From contig OX637343.1 of assembly GCA_951799405.1 (NCBI GenBank), forward strand, positions 16,656,524 to 16,720,523: a DNA stretch of 64,000 bases, in the 5' to 3' direction. The notes under the pieces were generated by a model. It searched no databases. It was not told the DNA's origin and saw only the letters and a program-made list of their open reading frames with translations. This stretch comes from Agapetus fuscipes. Taxonomy: Eukaryota > Arthropoda > Insecta > Trichoptera > Glossosomatidae. Of the stretch, positions 20,266 through 30,694 are shown in pieces. Both the position numbers and the translations under genes were made by a program. Position 1 is the stretch's first letter; each line of letters starts with the position of its first letter.

Positions 20266-20339
20266 TGCCTTAGTTCTTGTTTGCCGTATATACCATTAAG
20301 CAAATTTTACAGGAGCAATGTTTTCTGTTATTTTTCTTT

Positions 20340-20540
20340 TTTGTTTCAATCCTGGGATTGGCTTGCAGCAATTTCTTTCACTCTTCTCCTCCATTCTTCC
20401 CTGTCTTGTGCGGCTCTTTTAAGGTCTGCATATGATGAGCAGCGCACGTCCACAAACAGGTCCTCCAGGTATTTTTGACGTGGGCGTCCCCTGGAGTTAG
20501 TCCTCTCGGTCATCCCCTCCATTATGGCATGCAAGTGACC
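20340..20540 (-). pseudogene. LINE reverse transcriptase C-terminal fragment
   Basis: Minus strand reads AIMEGMTERTNSRGRPRQKY, LEDLFVDVR and AAQDREEWRRRVKEIAAS, then a stop. The MEG...RGRPRxKxxED...AxDRxxWR pattern is the usual extreme C-terminus of many non-LTR reverse transcriptases. A stop codon lies just upstream and nothing catalytic remains. It is a different family from the LINE at 54401-56267. Confidence 0.65.
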
Positions 20541-21035
20541 TTATTGTCGTATAACATGGCCGATTCATCTTGCACGTCTTTCGGACAAGGTCCTGAGCAT
20601 GGTATGCGTTATGTTATTGTAATTGACAAAATCGTAATTCTATTAACTTTTTTACAGAAAGTACTGTAGGTCTGGCATTATAATAATCCATACAAATCAT
20701 TATAATTTAACTTTTAATACTAAAAAAAAGCGTTTTTAAATGGATATACGCCAAAGATGCGCAACGAAAATTACGTAAAGTGGATATACGGTAAAATCAT
20801 CGGACTTTGACCGGACGCTCGCGACAATCTTTTAGTAAAATACATATAGCATACAACAATGTGTCGGTGTGACGTCATGCCCACACGCGTCTCTGATTGG
20901 CTTACAATTGTAGATAACGCAGTCACGCATGCTCCTCCAGCGTTTAGTGGATATACGGCACTCAAGAACTGAAATAAAATTTCGAACACAGAATATCGTA
21001 TGTGATAATGTTGAATAGCTCGCAAATTTGAAGAC
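20541..21035. other. Unidentified, with three GGATATACG repeats
   Basis: GGATATACG occurs near 20742, 20782 and 20949 (twice as AGTGGATATACGG). CpG-rich around 20790-20945. No coding signal. Confidence 0.3.
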
Positions 21036-21407
21036 AAGTACGTATTTTTCTTAGCTCAGATTGTGTAGAATTTGATTTTTAAGATAACTGCATTAAAAGG
21101 TCATATTTGACAAAATTGATCCATATGGCAAACAAGAACTGGGGGTGTGATTTGTTAATGTCGATTTGAATGTCACGTGAAATAATGGCGGCTTTATTGA
21201 CACAGGAAACAAAATTTACAGCCGTACAAATTTCGCTGAAATCATAAAAAAAGTGTGCAAATATTTCAGCCATTAAATTTTTGTAATAATTACGAGTGCA
21301 ACTGTAAAAAAAAATGCAATGATTTTATTTGTTTTTATCAGGTAAATAAACGCGTTTTTATGAATTACAACTGTCAAGTTTTTTTTTTGTGTTTCTGTTA
21401 TTGTAAC

Positions 21408-21648
21408 TGAAGACTACAGAGGAAATACAAGGAATGTCAGCAAAAATAAGAAAATAAGTAAGACAAAAAGCACAATCAAGTGGCATCTGTGTGTATCTAA
21501 AGCTCAAAATTTGTAATGCAACAACAGTCGCTATCACAGTTTACGGCGGTATTTCCGGTTCTTAGTGATAGACAAGAACCATAATTTTTTTTTTTTTGCG
21601 CATAATGTTCTTCAAGTGACATTCCTTGTTCTTCCCCTGTAGTCTTCA
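21408..21648. mobile_element. M2 MITE, full copy
   Basis: TGAAGACTACAGAGGAAATA at the left end is the near inverse of the right end (TTCCCCTGTAGTCTTCA), and the inverted repeats continue to ACAAGGAATGTCA. 241 bp, non-coding, with CAACAGTCGCTATCACAGTT inside. A partial second copy is at 22575-22750. Confidence 0.6.
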
Positions 21649-21844
21649 ACTTTATCCAGCCCTCATTTTGGAGAAGTGGTCAGTGTCTCAACATTAATTC
21701 TGTAACTTCGCATTTCTTTTAATTCTTCAACATTAATCGGTCTCTTCATTCACGCTCAATTCTCTTTTCTTACTTTGTATTTTCAAATCTCACTTATTTC
21801 ATTAGTCTTTATTTTAATCCATATTTCTCTTCAATGTCCAAGTG

Positions 21845-22050
21845 TCCCCACGCAACTAAGCTACAAATATAGTGTAACTTCTTACATGCGTTACCCCTGA
21901 AGGAGTCGCATGTGGCGATTCGCGACCTATTTATTTTTACGGGTCAAGGGGCCGGCCTCACACCAACCTCTTTCAGTTGAAGAGGGGATTTCCCAGCTCC
22001 CGGGAAGGCTGGTTCATATTTCTTGTGAAGGCGTAGTAACCAAACCTTGT
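21845..22050 (-). repeat. R3 SINE, 5'-truncated
   Basis: From ACGCAACTAAGCTACAAATA through GTCGCATGTGGCGATTCGCG and TTTCCCAGCTCCCGGGAAGG to TCTTGTGAAGGCGTAGTAAC. The tRNA-like head is missing. Confidence 0.75.
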
Positions 22051-22574
22051 AAAATAAATTAAGTTTTAATAAATAATAGCAGTTTAATTAAAAAAGAGAA
22101 ACGCAGTAAAATCGTAACATTATAAACGTTTTGTGAGCAAGAAGTACAGAAGTAAATTATTCTGTTAACCCATTTATTGATCTGCTTCTGTCCTTTTGAA
22201 TTTCATCTCTAAATTATACTCTCCTTAACCCGGCCAAATACAAACATTTATAAAATTTCCTTGTATTATTTTGATAGAAGTATTGCCACATTTTACGAAC
22301 AAAACAATACAATACAGTATAAATATTATATTGTGGAGATAGGCCCAAAAGCAGGGAGCCCAAACCGACAACTCTTCATGAATAATAATTGATTCTCAGA
22401 ACTAAAAGTGTTTTGTCGAGTTCATATTTCAGCAAAGTCCAAAGACGGGTTTACACGCTCCTAACTGAAAACTGAAAATTGTGGTCATTCTTTTACGTAA
22501 AAAATGTGTAATAAAATTCACAAGTATTTGATCTACAGAAAATCTACAGTTGTTTGCTTTTTATGGAAAATTCA
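22051..22574. other. No gene seen
   Basis: AT-rich, with no recognisable repeat or ORF. Confidence 0.35.
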
Positions 22575-22750
22575 ATTGAAGACTATAAGAGGAAAAACAA
22601 GAAATGTCAGTAAGATAAGAAAATAAGTTCGTTAAAAAAAATCTAGTGGCGTCTGTGTGTATCTAAAGCTCTGTAAACAAACAATAAAGCAACAGTCGCT
22701 ATCACAGTTAACGGAGGTATTTCCGTTTCTTTGTGACAAAGGGCAATAAC
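22575..22750 (+). mobile_element. M2 MITE, left half
   Basis: TTGAAGACTATAAGAGGAAA, AAATGTCAGTAAGATAAGAA, CTGTGTGTATCTAAAGCTC and CAGTCGCTATCACAGTTAAC match the M2 copy at 21408-21648. The right end is lost after about 22750. Confidence 0.55.
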
Positions 22751-23454
22751 CATGATAATTATTTAAATCTAAATTTTTCATTTACTTTGATTTTTTATTT
22801 TGCTGTAAGTGTAATCGACACTCTCTCTGCACACGATTTCGCCTTACATTTATACTCGTTCATACGGACATACGGACGGTTCTCGACTGTTCTCGAACAA
22901 AGTGGAGGATTCTAATACCAGAGTGTTCCACCAACGTGACAAAGATCACGTATGCACTTATACTACCATGGATCAGACTAATGCCAGGCTGTTCTATCTA
23001 TGCATGTGCAGCCACACGTAGGCTCTCAAAGTTCGTAGCAATATACAACCAAATTTTCATTTCAATCACACTTAATATAATTTTTTTAGCATTGAAGTTT
23101 GGCACAACAGACTCTTATTTAATTGGCATGCGTTTGTTCACAGGCAGTCGTGTGAATCATGCCTTACCCCGCGGCACGTTAAAAACAGAACTGTTGAATT
23201 TTACGCTGCTGGTGTATCACGATCAATGTTTTATATTTCATCTTGGCGGGGGTATCGCCCAACAACTTTGGTACAATATTAAAATTGTGGTTGGGTAAGT
23301 TTGATGTAAGAATGTTTTGCTAAAGAACAAAGGGCTTCGCAGAAAATAAACCTCTTCAACAATCAAAATTATAAATACTTTCTAATGATAATAACGAAAG
23401 GATTTACAAAGGCAATTCTTTGAATATTGTATTATTTACGAATGACCCTATTTT
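22751..23454. other. No gene recognised
   Basis: A 120-codon plus-strand frame at 22936-23298 begins with ATG but shows no known domain and no splice signal that I trust. I leave it uncalled. CGTTCATACGGACATACGGA near 22857 is a small tandem. Confidence 0.3.
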
Positions 23455-23700
23455 ACCGCTCCGTAGCTCAGTGGTAACACTGCGGACTCTGAATGGGAAG
23501 GCTGTGGGTTCAAATCCCGGCGGAGCACAAAAAATATACATTTATATTTTCAAATTTGCTCTTAGCTGGGTTGAAAAATTCATAAACCTTTACCAATGAT
23601 CGGTCACCAAAGGTCCTTCCAGCCTTACAGCAACTGGGTCTTGCTTGAGTATTGGCGCTTTGTAGCGACGACCAAGCTCGTACACCTCTGCGGCACTACA
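23455..23700 (+). repeat. R2 SINE
   Basis: The head CCGCTCCGTAGCTCAGTGGT with GGGTTCAAATCCCGGCGGAG is the most tRNA-like R2 head in the window. The body runs to AGCGACGACCAAGCTCGTAC. The GCTCACCAAATAAATCA end is missing. Confidence 0.75.
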
Positions 23701-23804
23701 ATAAGTGTCATGGACCCCTAGAGTTTCTAGAATCTAGGGAGTCTCCAGTACAGGATTTCTTCAAAAAAAAATATATTTCCTTTGATTTATAATTTGTTGT
23801 GTAT

Positions 23805-24055
23805 GTTCCTTGACTTATAGGTTGGTATGCCGCTGACCACCCATGCTGTAAAAATGATTCACTTTGCCAAGGTCACCCCTGTTTCAGGGAAGGACGGCAA
23901 GAGTTACAGGGTGTATGTCCACTTGAGGTTTAGGTTTTTATGTTGTAGGTTCACATGCGGCATGTGCAAGCGCAAACTTGTACGCGTCTGCTTGTGAGAA
24001 TGCATGTAATGTGAATCTTCAATGTAGCATATCTTTGCAACTTAGATTAGACTAG
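23805..24055 (+). repeat. R1 repeat
   Basis: From TTCCTTGACTTATAGGTTGG to GCAACTTAGATTAGACTAG. Its private word GGAAGGACGGCAAGAG (GACGG for GTCGG) is shared with the copies at 25034, 48466 and 62662, which marks a subfamily. Confidence 0.8.
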
Positions 24056-24400
24056 TTTGGTATGAGGCTGACCACCTATGCAGTCAAATACGGTACACTT
24101 TGCCAATGCGCCCCTGTTCAGAGAAGGTCGGCAAAAGTTTCAGGACTTATGATCGTTTGAGTCCGTTTCCACTTGTCGGGTGTCGGACCGTATATTAATC
24201 GGAGGTTCCAGTGGCAGAACATTTTTGGACAATTTGGTTTCCGACAAGTGTGAATAGCTCCATACATAATGTTCCGCCAATGGAATCTCCGATTAATATA
24301 CGGATCCGACGCCCGACAAGTGGGAACGGGCTCTTTGAGGTTAAGATTTTAATTTGTAAGCACATTTACAGCATTTATTTATCACAAAAATACTCAAACA
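24056..24400 (+). repeat. R1 repeat split by a MITE
   Basis: Starts TTTGGTATGAGGCTGACCAC and reaches GGACTTATGATCGTTTGA, then resumes after the MITE at TTTGAGGTTAAGATTTTAAT. The family tail is lost. Confidence 0.75.
24159..24333. mobile_element. 175-bp MITE with long terminal inverted repeats
   Basis: GAGTCCGTTTCCACTTGTCG at the left and CGACAAGTGGGAACGGGCTC at the right are near inverses. The repeats continue through TATATTAATCGGAGRTTCC for about 50 bp. TTT flanks each side (24156-24158, 24334-24336). A 3-bp duplication and these ends are compatible with PIF/Harbinger-type MITEs, which is an inference. Copies carrying LINE inserts are at 16481-16945 and 26274-26625. Confidence 0.7.
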
Positions 24401-24650
24401 AAAGGAAATAAAATTCTTGTCATTGATATATATCGAATCTTTTAGACACATCCCTTCTGGTTTTTATTAACTCCTTTAAGTGTTCTAAATTGTAAGGGTG
24501 GCTTATCTACGTTCAAGAATTTTTAGCGTTTACTTTAATGGGTAGATCAACTGGGTGCATTTGAAGGAGATGAAAACAGAATCCTAACTAAGTAAATGGT
24601 ATAAAATTTTACGGCATAACAAAGTCATCGAATATTTCAATTTTTGTCCG
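24401..24650. other. No gene seen
   Basis: AT-rich, unassigned. Confidence 0.35.
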
Positions 24651-24651
24651 A

Positions 24652-24875
24652 CTGGTCCGTAGTCCAGTGGTAACACTTTGGACTCGTGAATGGAAGGTTA
24701 TGCGTTCAAATCCCGGTGGAGCACAAAAAACATACCATTTATATTTTCAAATTTGCTCTTCGCTGGGTTGAAAAATTCATAAACCTCTTACCAAAGACCG
24801 GTCATCAAAAGGTACATCCAGCTTTACAACTACTGGGTCTTGCTTGAGAATTGGCGCTTTGTAGCGACGACAACG
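24652..24875 (+). repeat. R2 SINE
   Basis: The head GACTGGTCCGTAGTCCAGTG with GCGTTCAAATCCCGGTGGAG, then body to GGCGCTTTGTAGCGACGACA. It runs straight into R3. Confidence 0.8.
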
Positions 24876-25396
24876 CTCAACGAATAGCTCTATTGGTAGA
24901 ATGCTTGCATTCCATACCGAGAGCAAGGGTTCGATCCCAAGGTGTACTCAGCCTTCACAAGAAATGAGAACCAGCCCCCCGGAAGCTGGGAAACATCCAC
25001 TTCAACTAAAAGTGGTTGGTGTGAGGCCGGCCCTAATCTGATTTAATCTTATCTAAGTTGCAAAGATATTTTTTATTGGAGATTCACATTACATGCATTC
25101 TCACAACCAGACACGTTCGCGCTTGCATATTGCTCATGTGAACCTACAACATAAAAACCAAATCTCAAATGGACAAACACCCTGCAACTCTTGCCGTCCT
25201 TCCCTGTAACAGGGGTGACATTGGCAAAGTGAACCGTTTTTACAGCATGGGTGGTCAACCGTATACCAACCTATAAGGCAAGGAACAACCCCCATTACCC
25301 GTAAAAATAATTCGGTCCCAAATCACCACATGCTACCCCTTCGGGGATAACGCAGGCATGAAGTTACACTATATGCGTAGCTTAGTTGCGTTTTAT
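24876..25396 (+). repeat. R3 SINE split by R1
   Basis: R3 covers 24880-25033 (GAATAGCTCTATTGGTAGAA, GTTCGATCCC, through AAAGTGGTTGGTGTGAGGCC) and 25288-25396 (CATTACCCGTAAAAATAATT to GTAGCTTAGTTGCGTTTTAT). About 40 bp of its body is also deleted near 24940. Confidence 0.75.
25034..25287 (-). repeat. R1 inserted in R3
   Basis: From CTAATCTGATTTAATCTTAT to CCAACCTATAAGGCAAGGAA. R3 continues on both sides, so this R1 is younger than the R3. Confidence 0.8.
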
Positions 25397-25667
25397 TTTG
25401 TATGAAGGTTTAAAGACACGCTTTCATATTTTTATATGCTAGACGACATTTTTATGACGCGGTAAAAGCTATTATTGGAGGTTGAATCCTGGATAAGTGA
25501 AACATAAGCCTCTCATAATTGGAGGCTCTCCTATCGCTTGAAACAGACATGTAAAAATGATCCCTTTGTGAAAATAGGAAGAAAATCATTTTTTCGGTTC
25601 TATAATTTTTAATCTAAGTTGTCGAGATATATTAACATTTCAAATGCATGCTCACAAACATACACTG
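25397..25667. other. No gene seen
   Basis: Short R1 scrap at 25608-25668 (AATCTAAGTTGTCGAGATAT). The rest is unassigned. Confidence 0.35.
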
Positions 25668-25945
25668 CCCGGTCCATAGTCCAGTGGCAACACTTCGGAC
25701 TCGTAAATGGAAGGTTGTGGGTTCGAATCCCGGCGTAGCACAAAAAAAAACATTAATGTTTTCTAATGTTTTTCGCTGGGTTGAAAGAATCATAAAACTT
25801 TTACCAAAGACCGGTCATTAAAGGTTCATCCGAAGAGCATATTTAAAAATTTAAATGGTTTTTTTTGTGCTCCGCCAGAATTCGAACCCACAACCTTCGA
25901 TTTACGAGTCAAAAGTGTTTACCACTAGACCATTGATCGTTAACC
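25668..25945. repeat. Two R2 SINE pieces in inverted orientation
   Basis: R2 plus strand (25668-25829, GTCCATAGTCCAGTGGCAAC to ACCGGTCATTAAAGGTTCAT) meets the inverted head of a second R2 (25830-25945, TTTTGTGCTCCGCCAGAATT to CACTAGACCATTGATCG). The pair can fold back through its heads. Confidence 0.7.
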
Positions 25946-25947
25946 CC

Positions 25948-26211
25948 ATTCTAATCTAATCTAATCTAAGTTGAAAAAATATATGTAACATTAAAGATTC
26001 ACATTATATGCACTTTAACAAACAGACATGCACAAGTTCGCGCTTTAACATGCCGCATGTGGTCCTACAATATAAAAACCCGAATCTCACATGAACATAC
26101 ACCCTGCAACTCTTGCCGACCTTCCCTGAAAACAGCGGTGACATTGGCAAAGTGAACCATTTTCTACAGCATGGGTGGTCAGCCGCATACCAACCTATAA
26201 GTCAAGGAACA
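25948..26211 (-). repeat. R1 repeat
   Basis: Tail of three TCTAA units, then AAGTTGAAAAAATATATG through CCAACCTATAAGTCAAGGAA. The 60 bp after it match the sequence that follows the R1 at 3226-3480. Confidence 0.8.
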
Positions 26212-26273
26212 TACACAACAAATTACATTTTTTAAATCAACAAATTATAATATGTATGGACATCAAAAACTAA

Positions 26274-26625
26274 GAGCCTGTTCTCACTTGTCGGGTGTCG
26301 GATTCGTATATTAATCGGAGGTTCCAGTGGCAGAACATTATGTATGGAGCTATTCACACTTGTCGAAAACCGATTTTGTCCAAAATATGCTGATGATGAT
26401 GATGATGATGATGGTTGATTTCTTTCCTGTGGCGCCATTTAATGGTCCAGGACCATCTCAAGGGCGCCATGGCTTCTGGAGAAAAGTAGTGTCTTCAGTT
26501 CCTTTCTGAAGGTGGTGGTAGGCTGGTTCGCGCGAACACCGATGGGCAAATTGTTCCAGGCCACCGGCCCAACTGGAACCTCCGATTAATATACGGTCCG
26601 ACATCCGACAAGTGGGAACGGGCTC
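26274..26625. mobile_element. MITE carrying a LINE 3' fragment
   Basis: The ends GAGCCTGTTCTCACTTGTCG and CGACAAGTGGGAACGGGCTC match the MITE at 24159-24333. At about 26388-26567 the MITE is interrupted by a minus-strand LINE tail. Confidence 0.65.
26388..26567 (-). pseudogene. LINE reverse transcriptase C-terminus with (ATC)n tail
   Basis: Minus strand reads VAWNNLPIGVRANQPTTTF, then RKELKTLLFSRSHGALEMVL, ending in an ATC-repeat tail (26389-26411 on plus as TGATGATG). Same LINE clade as 16565-16830 but a different subfamily. 5'-truncated. Confidence 0.65.
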
Positions 26626-26629
26626 AACA

Positions 26630-26918
26630 GGCAACAAATTCTTCTTTAAAAATTGTATTTTACAGTAAATACTTACAGTAAAAAACATATTGAACAGGAT
26701 TTTATGAATCGAAGGTATCATTTATGTTCGGCCATGAGCTTTTCATAATACGACATTGCAGATAAAGAATCAATTTGAATGAGTTTTCTTTTTTTCGTCC
26801 TGGAGTAAAACAGGCGGAAGGAAAGGGTTTTGTTCAAAATTGAACAGTAAATCCAGATCGAATCTAGTTAATGCTCAGGCGGGTGGAGATCAACCTTTTT
26901 ATTCTCGGGTCAAATATT
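26630..26918. other. No gene seen
   Basis: Unassigned. May include the 5' side of the PLE fragment that follows, but no GIY-YIG coding is visible. Confidence 0.35.
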
Positions 26919-27130
26919 ATCTTACTACCTGATGATGACTGAATAGCGAATAGTCGAAAACGTTAGTAGTATTATTTAAAATTTAATATATTTTTAAATA
27001 TATTATATTTGTGAAATTAAAAACAGTGTTTTAAAGTTAAAAGTGTTGTTTATTGAATAACAAACTAAAAAACATGAATTTTCACAGTGTTAATACACAA
27101 ACCATAAAAAATATAATTGTCAAATATTTT
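26919..27130 (+). mobile_element. PLE 3'-end fragment
   Basis: The hammerhead-like motif (26924-26970) is followed by AT-rich DNA and the PLE tail AATTTTCACAGTGTTAATAC, parallel to the tail at 4110-4130. No coding part. Confidence 0.6.
26924..26970 (+). ncRNA. Hammerhead-ribozyme-like motif
   Basis: ACTAC, CTGATGA, an unpaired T, stem GACT/AGTC with an 11-nt loop, GAAA, AACGTT, A, GTAGT. ACTAC/GTAGT forms helix I and AA/TT a minimal helix III, so all core elements of a type I hammerhead are present. The one departure is an extra nucleotide between CTGATGA and stem II. Confidence 0.65.
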
Positions 27131-27792
27131 GACATGAAATACTGACATCTATTTATATTTTTATACACTTTTTTTGGACATTCCAATTAATTATTAAGTA
27201 TTGTAGGTAACAAATTAAGCAATTCATTTTATAATTAGATTTTTCCTAGTTGGTACCATGGACTTTTAAGTTTATATTTTTTCTTGACTACCGTTCTGAC
27301 TTTCAAAGAGACAATCTTTTTCTCCTCCTGTAAATTTTACATGAAATAAATAAAATAAAGCAAATCACGAAAATTTAAGGTTTTATTATTGAAGAACCAG
27401 TGCTGGGATCCCAAAACGCACACAGCCCATGATCATTCAAGATACCTAGGATCCCAACCCAATCTTTTCCAAATATTTTTCAAGGATTTTCTAGATTCGA
27501 ACAAAAACATTGCGTTTCGTATAGTGAAAAGTTATACACATTAATTTAAAATAGCTCTTTATGAAAAGCAGCTTAATTTTCACAGTTTTTTGAGTTACAC
27601 AGTATTGGACTTAATTTATAGAAGTGTGTGATAATACGATGGGATTTGAACAGGAGATATGATGTACATCAGCTGACTTACGTATATGCAACAAAAATTT
27701 GTGATTCGAAAGTGAGAAATTACACTTAATTTGTTTTTTTTTTTTCTAATTGGAGTTTGGTGCAACAGGCCCTAGTAATAAAATTCAGATGC
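27131..27792. other. No gene seen
   Basis: AT-rich with no open frame of note. Confidence 0.35.
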
Positions 27793-27900
27793 CTATAAAA
27801 CTTCTTCTTCTTCTTATACAGCCATCTCCATCCACTGCTGGACATAAGCCTCCCCCATATCTCTCCATCCATATCTAGCCTATAAAACACAATCAATTGA
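27793..27900 (-). pseudogene. LINE 3'-end fragment
   Basis: Minus strand reads MGEAYVQQWMEMAV then a stop, followed by a run of AAG repeats. G(E/A)xYVQQWM at the very end is a common signature of RTE/CR1-like reverse transcriptase ORFs. Only the last 20 or so codons remain. Confidence 0.6.
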
Positions 27901-27954
27901 TGCTCCAAGTTCTATGCATTACATTGATTTTGTTTTTTGTATAATCATGTTACC

Positions 27955-28396
27955 ACCCATACTGTAAAAAAATGGTTCACTTTGCCAATGTCACTCCTGT
28001 TTCAGGGAATGTCGGCAAGAGTTGCAGGGCTTATGCTCATTTGAGGTTTGGATTTTATTTGTAAGTACACAATCAGCATTTGTAAGTGCGAACTACACGT
28101 GTTTGTTTGTGAGCATTGAGGGCTTTGAATGAATATATCCTTGCAACTTATCTAATCTAATCTAATCTAAGCTGCAAGGATATATATCATTTAAGATTTA
28201 TATTAAATGCATTCCCATAAGCAGACATGTATAATTTCGCGCTAACACATGGACCTACATTATAAAACTCCAATCTCAAATGAACATAGAACAACTCTCA
28301 CCGTCCTTCCCTGAAACAGGAGTGACATTGGCAAAGTGAATCATTTTATACAGTATGGGTGGTCAGCCACATACCAAACTATAAGTTAAGGAACAT
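27955..28396. repeat. Two R1 copies tail to tail
   Basis: Plus-strand R1 (27955-28150, CCACCCATACTGTAAAAAAA to CCTTGCAACTTA) meets a minus-strand R1 (28151-28396, (TCTAA)3 then GCTGCAAGGATATATATCAT to ACTATAAGTTAAGGAACA). The two share one TCTAA tract at the join and form a long imperfect hairpin. Confidence 0.8.
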
Positions 28397-28754
28397 GTTA
28401 CTAAACAAATAAATGTTTTCTTTTAACTGAAGACCTTTTAAAAAGGTTCTTTGCAGCTGCTTTGGTCTATCCTTCATATATAACATAGCCAGCAGTAACT
28501 CCGGACGTAAAATACCGCTCCAAGAAGACATAACTATCTTTGTATCCGCTACATTGAATTTCCTGAACGTTATTATTTATGATGTTACATCCGACTTTAA
28601 TCGGTAAATTGATCTTACTCCGTGTGAACCGTGAGTCTAATTCTTGCTTTATATATTCTTTTCAACTCGAATTTTTATTTTTTACGCTAGGAGTACCTAC
28701 TCCTTTTTTGATAGGGGGCCGTCATCCATCGCTTCTTCCGGTATTCACCTTTAA
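28397..28754. other. No gene seen
   Basis: A 78-codon frame at 28579-28815 runs into the repeat that follows and has no recognisable domain. Confidence 0.35.
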
Positions 28755-29105
28755 GGCTCTTTTTACCCTAAATTTGCCGTTTTTGTTTCTTACAATTTAC
28801 ACTCTTAGCAAATAAGTGACAGTAATAAAAAAAAATAAAGCATGTTTATTAATTTTGTATCTTAATTATAAAGTTTGAACAGCATATATAGTATAAGAAT
28901 TGCCAACACAAAAAAATATTTAAAAAAACACGTTTTTTTCACATTTGTAGCTACTTTCTCGCGAGTGCGATATTTTGGAAAAAAAAAAATTTCATTTTAA
29001 TTACAGAACTATAGGTACATTGTTAAGTGAAATATTGGAAGATTTTTTTATAATGTAGTTTTTGAGTAGATATGGAAAAACTGTGTTGTTTGATTTAATT
29101 AAAAC
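28755..29105 (+). repeat. Single arm of the foldback family
   Basis: Begins after TTAA as GGCTCTTTTTACCCTAAATT and continues with CCGTTTTTGTTTCTTACAAT, CAAATAAGTGACAGTAATAA and TGATTTAATTAAAACC. Matches the left arm at 19288-19617 plus the spacer edge, with about 15-20 percent change judged by eye. Confidence 0.6.
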
Positions 29106-29152
29106 CTGTATGGCCAAGAAAACTTACATTCATTCCCTACTCTCTACGGCAT

Positions 29153-29360
29153 GTTCCTTGACTTATAGGTTGGTATGCGGCTAACCACGGTCGGTCGGAC
29201 GGAAGGTCAGCAAAAGTTGCAGGGCTTATGTTAATTTGAGGTTTGGATTTTAATGTGTAAGTACACATTCAGCATGTGTAAGCGCGAACTTACACGTGTC
29301 TCTTTGCGGGCGTGCATTTGAATCGAAAATTTAATGTAAATATATCTTTGTAACTTTCTT
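29153..29360 (+). repeat. R1 repeat with internal deletion
   Basis: TTCCTTGACTTATAGGTTGG is followed by GCGGCTAACCACGGTCGG, so the TGGTTCACTTTGCC block is missing. Ends ATATCTTTGTAACTT. Confidence 0.75.
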
Positions 29361-29364
29361 CTTG

Positions 29365-29600
29365 GACCGGTCCGTAGTCCAGTGGCAACACTTCTGACTC
29401 GAAATGGAAGGTTGTGAATTTGGATCCTGGCGGAGCACAAAAGATATACCATTTATATTCCCAAATATGCTCTTTGCTTAGTTGAAAAAAATCATTAAAA
29501 TCTTTACCAAAGACCGGTCACTAAAGCTCCATCCAGCCTTACACTAACTGGATCTTGCTTGAATATTGTCGCTTTGTAGCGATGACCAAGCTTGTAAATA
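29365..29600 (+). repeat. R2 SINE
   Basis: Head GACCGGTCCGTAGTCCAGTG with a degraded box B (GAATTTGGATCCTGG), body to GTAGCGATGACCAAGCTTGT. Confidence 0.75.
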
Positions 29601-30034
29601 CCTCTGCGGCACTACAACAAGTGTCTTAGTCCCCTAGATTCTCTAGAATCTAGGGAGTCTTCCGCACAGAATTTCTTAAAAAAAACTTAGATTACAGATT
29701 ATTATATATCTACGATTTTTCAAAATTAGCACTTAGTCAGTGTTACCTTTAAGGTGGCAATAACATTGCTCTCAAATGTACTATACAGTTCCCGAAGGAG
29801 CAGTTTGAGGAAAGGGATAATACTCGGTGGTGTGTTATAAAAAGACTGACAACTCGTATATGATTTTTTACAACTCTTTTGACTCCCCATACAACCCCTA
29901 AGATGCAAGTAACCCATAGGAAATATAAAGAAGTTTGATGGGTCAGATGTGACAAAATTATGAATCTGTTTCGAAAGAAGTTAGCATATTTTATAGCACG
30001 TTTGAGGTTGAAGTATTCGACACATCTATGTATT
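29601..30034. other. No gene seen
   Basis: TCTAGATTCTCTAGAATCTAGG at 29634-29655 repeats a similar block at 23727-23745 after another R2 copy, so it is probably part of an R2 extension. The rest is unassigned. Confidence 0.35.
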
Positions 30035-30620
30035 TGTAATCTATAATCTAAGTTGCAAAGATATATTGAAAATTAATGCACGCCCACATGAAAGTAGTGT
30101 AAGTTCGCATTTTCACGTCATGCTGCATGTGTATATAATCTATAATCTAAGCTGCAAAGACATGTTATAATCTTGGGATCACGTTAAATGCATGCCCAAA
30201 GACAGATAGACCTTGCAACTCTTACCGAATTTCCCTGAAATCGGGGTGGCATTGGCAAAAGTGAACCATTTTTTTACAGCAAAGGGGGGTCAGCCTCATA
30301 CCAACCTATCAGTCAAAGATGCTGCATGTGTACTTAAAAAATAAAATCAAGCCTCACATGACCATAAACCTTGTTAATTCTGCTATCTTTCCCTGAAACT
30401 GGGAGAACATTGGCATGAGTGAACCCAGTTTTCACAGCATGGAGGGTCAGCCTCATACCAACCTATTAGTCAACAAAGAATCCATCTTTAATCCACAATC
30501 AAAGTTGGAAATATGTATTCAAAAGGATAATGATCATATTTAAAACACGCCCACACTCATATACGTGTAAGAACGCGCTTACATAAGCTGCATGTGTACC
30601 AATAAAAAAAAATGCATAAC
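30035..30620 (-). repeat. Cluster of four R1 pieces
   Basis: Successive minus-strand pieces: 30035-30138 (tail side), 30139-30315 (nearly whole, ends CCAACCTATCAGTCAAAG), 30316-30476 (head side) and 30485-30615 (tail side). The order fits one R1 inserted into another, with more debris beside it. Confidence 0.65.
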
Positions 30621-30694
30621 ACCAATTCGTCCCCTTAGTGCTTGTTAGTCTTATGTCCATCAGGACTAATTTCTCAGGACCTTTGGTGATCGTT

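Larger units (their letters stand above)
20266..21145. mobile_element. M1 MITE interrupted by other DNA
   Basis: The left end GCCTTAGTTCTTGTTTGCCG (20268) and the right part (about 21040-21142, TTAGCTCAGATTGTGTAGAA to GGCAAACAAGAACTGGGG) are the two halves of M1. About 700 bp of other sequence, including a LINE fragment, separates them. The interruption is inferred from the uninterrupted copy at 1495-1717. Confidence 0.5.

Noticed and set aside
22936..23298. 120-codon ATG frame on the plus strand
   Set aside because: No domain, no neighbouring exon signals, and no codon pattern that separates it from chance.
23460..23526. Functional tRNA gene
   Set aside because: The tRNA-like segment is the head of an R2 SINE and continues into the R2 body with no tRNA 3' end.
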